A stretch of DNA of 64,000 nucleotides, from assembly GCA_045130235.1 (NCBI GenBank), contig JBGUPJ010000008.1:1-64000 (forward strand), given 5' to 3'. Within the stretch, counting starts at the first letter, position 1, and each line of letters begins with the position of its first letter. The notes beneath the pieces were generated by a model, which was not told where the DNA came from, did no database searches, and saw nothing but the letters and a program-made list of their open reading frames with translations. Position numbers and translations under genes: made by a program. This document shows positions 58,915 through 64,000 of this stretch, piece after piece. This stretch comes from UBA1756 sp045130235. GTDB taxonomy: Bacteria > Bacteroidota > Bacteroidia > Bacteroidales > WCHB1-69.

Positions 58915-60582
58915 ATGAAATGCTTAATTATCGGAGGTGTGGCAGGTGGTGCTACCACTGCTGCCCGTTTGCGTCGTATGGACGAGGATGCCCAGATCGT
59001 TATCTTTGAAAAGGGTCCCTATATTTCGTATGCCAATTGCGGCTTACCTTATTATATTGGTGGCGTGATTTCGGAAAGAAATGCACTTTTCCTTCAAACA
59101 CCCACCTCTTTCGGTAATCGTTTTGATGCCGATGTGCGCGTATCTACCGAAGTTACTTCTATCGACAAAGTGCAAAAGAAAGTAACTTGTGTGAATCTGA
59201 AAACGGGTAAGACGTATGAGGAATCGTACGACAAACTCGTGCTGGCCCCTGGTACTACCGCTGTCAAGCCGCCTATTCCGGGCATTGATGCAGCCAATAT
59301 TTTCACGCTCCGCGATGTGAACGACACCGACGCTATCCGTACCTATTTGGATGGTTTGTCCAAACCTGCTCGTGTAGTCGTGGTAGGTGCCGGTTTTATC
59401 GGAATGGAGATGGCCGAAAATTTGGTGCATTCGGGCTGTCAGGTCACGTTGGTGGAGAAAGCCTCGCAGATTCTGCCTCCTGTGGATTGGGAGGTGGCGG
59501 CTGAAGTGCAGCAGGAGGTGACTCGCAACGGAGTGCGGTTGATCGTGAATGACAGCGTTTCCGCCTTCGTTCAGAATGGCAATGCCACGCAGGTTCAGCT
59601 GTTGAGCGGCGAAGTGCTGGAAGCTGACATGGTGCTGGTGAGTGTGGGCGTGAAACCGCTTACCACGCTGGCCGTGAATGCCGGTCTCGAAACCGGTGAG
59701 TTGGGCGGCATCAAAGTAAACGAGTATATGCAGACTTCCGACCCCGACATTTATGCGGTGGGTGATGCGGTGGAGACGGTGAACCCGCTGACGGGCCAGC
59801 CGCAACTTTGTTTCCTCGCTGGTCCCGCCAACAAGCAGGCGCGTATTTGTGCCAATAATATGGTAGAAGGTAATATCCACCGTTATAGTGGCAGTATCGG
59901 TACGGGCATCGCGAAAGTTTTTGGTATGACGGTCGGCCGTACGGGACTGTCGGAAAGACAGTTGCAAATGCTGAATCTTCCCTATAAGGTGTCGGTAACC
60001 CACACGGGCGACCATGCCACCTATTATCCTGGTAGCCACCCCGTGACCATCAAGCTGCTGTTTGCTCCCTACACGGGCCAGTTGCTGGGGGCATCGGTGT
60101 GTGGCGCGGCAGGCGTTGACAAGCGCCTCGATGTGCTGGCTTCCACCATCGCCCACTGCGGTACCGTTTACGACCTCACCGACTTCGACCACGCCTACGC
60201 GCCGCCTTTCTCTTCGCCCAAAGACCCCGTGATTGTGGCGGGCTATGTGGCCGAGAATATCCTTGCCGAAAAGGTGAAGATGATACAGTGGCACGAACTC
60301 AAGGAGAAGCTGGCCCACCGCCAGCCCGATGATTTCATCCTGCTGGATGTACGCAGTCTGCTGGAAAACCGCGCCGGCACCATCGAGGGGGCGGAGAACT
60401 ACCCGCTGGATGAACTTCGCGAGTATGCCGAGGATATGGATCCGGAACAGCCGGTGGTGATTTTCTGTGCCATCGGGTTGCGCGGTTATATCGCCTGCCG
60501 CATCCTCATGCAGATGGGCTTCCAGAAGGTGTACAACCTCGCTGGTGGCTACAAGACATGGAAGGCTTGCTCGGGTGAATAG
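58915..60582 (+). CDS. CoA-disulfide-reductase-like flavoprotein with C-terminal rhodanese domain
   Basis: 555 residues. The FAD/NADH disulfide oxidoreductase part (1-445) has GGVAGGATTAARLRR, a single redox Cys in SYANCGLPYYIGG rather than a CxxxxC pair, VVVGAGFIGMEMAENL for NAD and DIYAVGDAVE for FAD. The C-terminal ~95 residues are a rhodanese domain (ILLDVRSLLENRAGTIEGAENYPLD) with active Cys in VIFCAIGLRGYIACRIL. Such fusions reduce CoA or glutathione disulfides/persulfides and handle sulfane sulfur. Substrate not known. Confidence 0.92.
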   Translation: MKCLIIGGVAGGATTAARLRRMDEDAQIVIFEKGPYISYANCGLPYYIGGVISERNALFLQTPTSFGNRFDADVRVSTEVTSIDKVQKKVTCVNLKTGKTYEESYDKLVLAPGTTAVKPPIPGIDAANIFTLRDVNDTDAIRTYLDGLSKPARVVVVGAGFIGMEMAENLVHSGCQVTLVEKASQILPPVDWEVAAEVQQEVTRNGVRLIVNDSVSAFVQNGNATQVQLLSGEVLEADMVLVSVGVKPLTTLAVNAGLETGELGGIKVNEYMQTSDPDIYAVGDAVETVNPLTGQPQLCFLAGPANKQARICANNMVEGNIHRYSGSIGTGIAKVFGMTVGRTGLSERQLQMLNLPYKVSVTHTGDHATYYPGSHPVTIKLLFAPYTGQLLGASVCGAAGVDKRLDVLASTIAHCGTVYDLTDFDHAYAPPFSSPKDPVIVAGYVAENILAEKVKMIQWHELKEKLAHRQPDDFILLDVRSLLENRAGTIEGAENYPLDELREYAEDMDPEQPVVIFCAIGLRGYIACRILMQMGFQKVYNLAGGYKTWKACSGE

Positions 60583-60613
60583 TCATCCTTTTTGAAATTG
60601 ATGATATTTGATC

Positions 60614-62812
60614 ATGAAAAGAATAGTGTTTTTGGTAATGGCCTGTTGCTGCGTGCTGATAGGCTTCGCACAAACGGTCACCCTCACCTTTTCGGGGCGT
60701 GACGCACAGAACCATTATGTGCAACTCAATCAGGTGACTGTCACCAACGTCACCCGCGGCTGGCAGGAAACCCTCGTCTGGCCCGACAACATTTTGACCA
60801 TGCAGAACGGCACGGGCATTGATGATGCCGTAGAGACGTGCCATGGCGCGTCTCTACAATTATCGCAAAACAACCCTAACCCATTCATCGGCACCACCCA
60901 CGTGAACCTGATGGTGGCCGATGCGGGGATGGTGACATTGGAAATTGTGGATGGTAACGGACGTATCGTAGGGGCGAATAATCATTCGCCCCTACCGATG
61001 GGTGTAAATCAATTCCGTGTCACCCTGTCGCACGCCGGCACCTATATCCTTACCGCCCGCCAGAACGGGGAATCATCATCCATTAAAATGGTGTGCCACG
61101 GCGGCGGCAACGGCAATCGTATTGAATATATGGGTACCCATGTAGAGACGCGGTGCACCACGTCTCTACAGACGCGCCGTGGCACGTCTCTACAACCCAA
61201 AATCATCACCACAAATCCCTTCCAATACGGCGACCAGATGGAATATGTGGGCACTGCTACCATCAATGGCGCTGTGTGCGAAAGCCATACCATCAGTCAG
61301 GCGCAGCAGGGCTCTGAGAGCTTCCAGCTGCAGTTTGATGCTACGTTGCCTGCGCCGGTGGATGGGCAGCCCTGTCCCAGCACGCCCACACTCACCGACA
61401 TTGACGGCAACATTTACTACACCTGGCAGATGGGAAGCCAGTGCTGGATGAAGGAAAACCTTCGCACCACCCGTTTTGCCAACGGCACGCCGATGGCATT
61501 GGGCAGCGAGCATTCCACCACAGAGCCCCTCTACTATTATCCCGACAACAATGCCGCCAATGCCGATCCTTACGGACTGCTCTATAACTGGACAGCGGTG
61601 ATGAACGGCGCGGCTTCTTCGAATGTTTCCCCCAGCAACGTGCAGGGCGTTTGTCCTGACGGTTGGCACGTGCCCAGCAGCGCCGAGTGGGCGACCTTAA
61701 CCAGTTATGTATCAGGAAGAAGCCAGTACTGGTGTGATGGTGAAAGCGAGAACATCGCCAAGGCGCTGGCATGCAATAGTGGCTGGAACACCAATGCGGT
61801 GATGGATTGTGCGGTGGGCCTCAACCAGTCGAGCAACGACGCAAGCCATTTCAGCGGAATGCCTACGGGCGCCTTCGTGAGCTCTGGTATTGCCAACTTC
61901 GGCAAGTTCGCCATGTTCTGGACCTGCACGGCCGTTGACAGCAATGCGGAATCTTACTATCTGGCCTACAGTACTGCCACGGTGGGACATCCGACCGGCG
62001 GATACGAAACCACCTACGGCATGGGTGTGCGCTGTGTGCGCGATGAGGGCAACGGCGGTGGCGGCGGTTCCAACAGCAGCGACCTCAACTCTTGTCCTGT
62101 GGCCTCTCCCAATGCCAACGAAACCGCTACGGGCGGCCGTATCACCGAACTCAGAGATTACGACAACAACAGTTACCGCGTGGTGAAGATAGGCAACCAG
62201 TGCTGGATGAAAGACAATCTTCGCACCAAGCACTATGCCGATGGAACCTCCATTTCGCAAGGCTCTAACTCCATGTTCGCCCTCACCACCAGCATCAGTT
62301 ATTATTTCTATCCTGATGGAAATACTTCTAATGCAGCTGTTTATGGATTGTTATATAACTGGAAAGCGGCCATCCGCACCATTTCCAACGCCTCCACCTC
62401 CAATCCGAGCGGGGTGCAGGGTGTGTGTCCCAATGGGTGGCACCTGCCCAGCGAGGCTGAATACACCCAGATGACCGACTACGTGCAGTCGCAGAGCGAG
62501 TATGTGTGCAACCCGAATTACGAGAACTATGTGGCTCCCGCCTTTGCCAGCAACGAAGGATGGATGAGTTCGGGCATCAGTTGCGCACCCGGCAACAACC
62601 TGGCCGCCAACAATGCCACGGGCTTCAGCGCGATGCCAGCCGGACAGTGGGCACAGGATCCGTCAGGTATCACCCAGTACGCCTCCTTCTGGGGCGCAAG
62701 TGGTGACAGCAGTACCGCCTACAGTTGGAATCTCATGGTTAATCATCCCTACCCGGTGGTCTCATACGACATGTCGGAATGGGCCTACTCGGTAAGGTGC
62801 GTGAGAAACTAA
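60614..62812 (+). CDS. Secreted protein with two FISUMP domains and in-frame palindromic insertions
   Basis: 732 residues from the ATG; MKRIVFLVMACCCVLIGFAQ is a signal peptide. A sorting-domain-like Ig module (about 90-160: NNPNPFIGTTHVNLMVADAGMVTLEIVDGNGRIV...YILTARQNG) is internal. Two FISUMP domains follow (about 255-480 and 510-732), each with QCWMKENLRT or QCWMKDNLRT and VQGVCPDGWHVPSSAEW or VQGVCPNGWHLPSEAEY, ending GVRCVRD and SVRCVRN. Four palindromic repeats are translated in frame: VETCHGASL, VGANNHSPLP, VETRCTTSL and RRGTSL. All fall in linkers or loops. Export is likely; function of FISUMP domains is unknown. Confidence 0.88.
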   Translation: MKRIVFLVMACCCVLIGFAQTVTLTFSGRDAQNHYVQLNQVTVTNVTRGWQETLVWPDNILTMQNGTGIDDAVETCHGASLQLSQNNPNPFIGTTHVNLMVADAGMVTLEIVDGNGRIVGANNHSPLPMGVNQFRVTLSHAGTYILTARQNGESSSIKMVCHGGGNGNRIEYMGTHVETRCTTSLQTRRGTSLQPKIITTNPFQYGDQMEYVGTATINGAVCESHTISQAQQGSESFQLQFDATLPAPVDGQPCPSTPTLTDIDGNIYYTWQMGSQCWMKENLRTTRFANGTPMALGSEHSTTEPLYYYPDNNAANADPYGLLYNWTAVMNGAASSNVSPSNVQGVCPDGWHVPSSAEWATLTSYVSGRSQYWCDGESENIAKALACNSGWNTNAVMDCAVGLNQSSNDASHFSGMPTGAFVSSGIANFGKFAMFWTCTAVDSNAESYYLAYSTATVGHPTGGYETTYGMGVRCVRDEGNGGGGGSNSSDLNSCPVASPNANETATGGRITELRDYDNNSYRVVKIGNQCWMKDNLRTKHYADGTSISQGSNSMFALTTSISYYFYPDGNTSNAAVYGLLYNWKAAIRTISNASTSNPSGVQGVCPNGWHLPSEAEYTQMTDYVQSQSEYVCNPNYENYVAPAFASNEGWMSSGISCAPGNNLAANNATGFSAMPAGQWAQDPSGITQYASFWGASGDSSTAYSWNLMVNHPYPVVSYDMSEWAYSVRCVRN
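60830..60857. repeat. 28-bp palindrome in the FISUMP gene (GTAGAGACG family)
   Basis: Same sequence as the copies around the RAYT gene 20 kb away; read as VETCHGASL. Confidence 0.9.
60968..60995. repeat. 28-bp palindrome of a second family in the FISUMP gene
   Basis: GTAGGGGCG-AATAATCATT-CGCCCCTAC: different arms but the same length, 9/10/9 layout and GTAG/CTAC ends as the first family. Read as VGANNHSPL in the protein. Confidence 0.9.
61142..61193. repeat. Palindrome plus adjoining shortened copy in the FISUMP gene
   Basis: GTAGAGACG-CGGTGCACCA-CGTCTCTAC (61142-61169) is directly followed by AGACGCGCCGTGGCACGTCTCTAC (61170-61193), a copy lacking its first bases. The arms are conserved and the centres have changed while keeping self-complementarity. 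Confidence 0.85.
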
Positions 62813-62886
62813 CTGACTGAGATACTGTTGGTTTTTTATACTTGCATTCTCGAAGTATTCACCTTTCAATTCTCAATCATATTCCG

Positions 62887-62894
62887 TATATTTG
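62887..62894 (+). promoter_or_regulatory. -7 box for the DUF3298-like lipoprotein
   Basis: TATATTTG followed by CA, 34 bp before the ATG at 62929. Confidence 0.55.
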
Positions 62895-62928
62895 CATTTA
62901 AAAATAATCCGTAAATAAAAAGAATAAT

Positions 62929-63774
62929 ATGTTGAATAATAAATGGTTACATATTTTGTTGCTTTGTTTTTCTGTGGCTTGGGTAGTGGGGTTGAGTGGA
63001 TGTGGCAAGAAAGAGGCTGCGAAGGAGAAAGTTTCGCATGAACAAAAAACTGCGCAGTTGGATGTGCTTCCTGATACTCTCACGGTGTTGCAGGACACTG
63101 TCTCTGAAGTTGATGAAAGCGTTGCTGATGAGATATTTTCTGATTATTATATCCGGAAGGAGTCAACGGATTATATTTATTTGGATATCTGTGTCAAGCT
63201 ATATCCGGAGATGCCAGTACTGAGTGATTCGCTGATCAAATTTATCAAACCTTTAGAATCGTCAACACGAGAATTTGGCAAGTTTTTTAAGAGCACGTGT
63301 GAGAATGAACCCGATGAGGACTGGGGAATTCCTCCGCACTTGGAGTTGAGTAGTTCTGATTTTAAAATTGGGCAGTTTCTGGATGTAAAGGTCACAGGGA
63401 CGGAATTCTCTGGATGGAATGGGCAGAGCTTTCCAGTTGAAGCCAATTTGATATATGATGTGAAGAAACAGAAGATTTTGTCCAAGGAGGATGTGCTTGA
63501 CTTTTCACACAAACGGGAAATTAATTTGCTGATACAGAAACATTGTGACCCAAAGTGGCTAGAATGTTATAAAGAAAGTTTGGGCGAATTTGAGTTCATA
63601 AGTGGGCATCACTTGAGTAAAGTCAACTTGGATATGGCCGATTATGTAAGGCTCACGGATAAGGGAATGGTTTTCTTTTATGATATTTGTAAGATTGCGT
63701 GGAGAGGTTGTTGGCAGTTGGAATCGCTTGTCCCCTATGAGGAGTTGAAGCCCTATATGAAAATCGATCTTTGA
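62929..63774 (+). CDS. Lipoprotein with RsiV/DUF3298-like C-terminal domain
   Basis: 281 residues. The N-terminal signal WVVGLSGC is a lipobox (C25). An acidic linker (about 35-70) precedes a mixed domain; the C-terminal part ending LTDKGMVFFYDICKIAWRGCWQLESLVPYEELKPYM matches the pattern L-T-D-x-G-hhFhY-x-h-E/K-IA...hPY-EhK of DUF3298/RsiV C-terminal domains. In Gram-positives RsiV binds lysozyme; here no sigma factor is adjacent, so that role should not be assumed. Own promoter. Confidence 0.7.
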   Translation: MLNNKWLHILLLCFSVAWVVGLSGCGKKEAAKEKVSHEQKTAQLDVLPDTLTVLQDTVSEVDESVADEIFSDYYIRKESTDYIYLDICVKLYPEMPVLSDSLIKFIKPLESSTREFGKFFKSTCENEPDEDWGIPPHLELSSSDFKIGQFLDVKVTGTEFSGWNGQSFPVEANLIYDVKKQKILSKEDVLDFSHKREINLLIQKHCDPKWLECYKESLGEFEFISGHHLSKVNLDMADYVRLTDKGMVFFYDICKIAWRGCWQLESLVPYEELKPYMKIDL

Positions 63775-63817
63775 CGAGCGTATTGCCTTTTTACATGTTA
63801 GTTGCAGATTAATTCCG

Positions 63818-63825
63818 TATCTTTG
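63818..63825 (+). promoter_or_regulatory. -7 box for the last gene of the window
   Basis: TATCTTTG followed by CAC, 24 bp before the ATG at 63850. Confidence 0.6.
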
Positions 63826-63849
63826 CACCTGAATCAAAACCCAAAAACA

Positions 63850-64000
63850 ATGAAAAGAATAGGTGTGCTTTTATCCACTTTGGCCATTATGTTGATGGGC
63901 TTCGGCAACAGTGAGGTTAAGGTGAGTAATACTGAAAACAGGAGTCTGGCTGAAGATAATGACGAAGTTTCTTCAAGTGAGGAGGTATCAGGGGCTGACG
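63850..64000 (+). CDS. Secreted protein, truncated by window edge
   Basis: 50 codons visible. MKRIGVLLSTLAIMLMGFGN is a signal peptide; the following part is acidic (EDNDEVSSSEEVSGAD). It resembles the start of the preceding lipoprotein in layout, though the lipobox Cys is absent. No family can be named from this portion. Confidence 0.6.
   Translation, partial: MKRIGVLLSTLAIMLMGFGNSEVKVSNTENRSLAEDNDEVSSSEEVSGAD

Noticed and set aside
59044..60318. 424-codon minus-strand open frame
   Set aside because: Antisense shadow of the flavoprotein-rhodanese gene; the translation is His/Arg-rich with no motif.

Overview
The window is a chromosomal segment of a member of the Bacteroidota, most likely an uncultured Bacteroidales-type gut or rumen organism. 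The evidence is: the Bacteroidota -7 promoter box (TAnnTTTG, usually TATCTTTG followed by C) upstream of many genes; near-absence of Shine-Dalgarno sequences; type IX secretion (type B) C-terminal sorting domains; a FISUMP-domain protein; YfhO, YitT and MORN-repeat proteins; and a Rho factor with a long charged N-terminal extension. No rRNA or tRNA gene was seen.

Layout. 1-4500: two tandem T9SS type-B surface proteins with VCBS/FG-GAP-like repeats and almost identical 3' halves. 4858-9734: a translationally coupled pseudaminic acid operon (pseB, pseC, pseF, a double-GNAT acetyltransferase, pseI) with no recognisable pseG, ending in a 29-codon remnant of a sugar nucleotidyltransferase. 9977-18309: an A+T-rich defence island with a Septu-like ATPase/HNH pair plus a third winged-helix-like gene, then an MBL-fold hydrolase overlapping a 1414-residue trypsin-STAND NTPase. 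18419-23035: more surface-polysaccharide genes (capsule-type transferase, HisC-like aminotransferase, TagD-Gfo fusion, LicD). 23090-33069 (minus): methyltransferase, glycosyltransferases, YfhO, era, DAHP synthase-chorismate mutase, rfbB. 33182-36840: ferredoxin, lipoproteins, phosphohexomutase, YitT.

37034-41408: a second accessory region with a YhcG-like nuclease, a structured intergenic element, an EcoRI-type adenine methyltransferase, a RAYT transposase and a DUF262-HNH nuclease, peppered with 28-bp palindromes. 41524-50346 (minus): housekeeping genes dnaA, prfB, obg, folE, rho, an outer-membrane barrel and cstA. 50496-64000 (plus): MORN-repeat protein, MltD-like transglycosylase, Ig-like lipoprotein, a fold-III PLP decarboxylase, ABC-F ATPase, CoA-disulfide-reductase-like/rhodanese protein, FISUMP protein, an RsiV/DUF3298-like lipoprotein and a truncated secreted protein.

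The most interesting signals are: (1) the MBL + trypsin-STAND two-gene module, which looks like an AVAST-type NTP-dependent immune system in an unusual fused arrangement; (2) the Septu-like operon with an extra gene next to it, the whole island breaking a glycan locus; (3) a family of 28-bp palindromes (GTAG-9/10/9-CTAC architecture) that accompanies a RAYT gene, has inserted inside that gene, and has been translated as peptide insertions or new C-termini in several other proteins; (4) a strongly folded ~180-nt element upstream of the EcoRI-type methylase.
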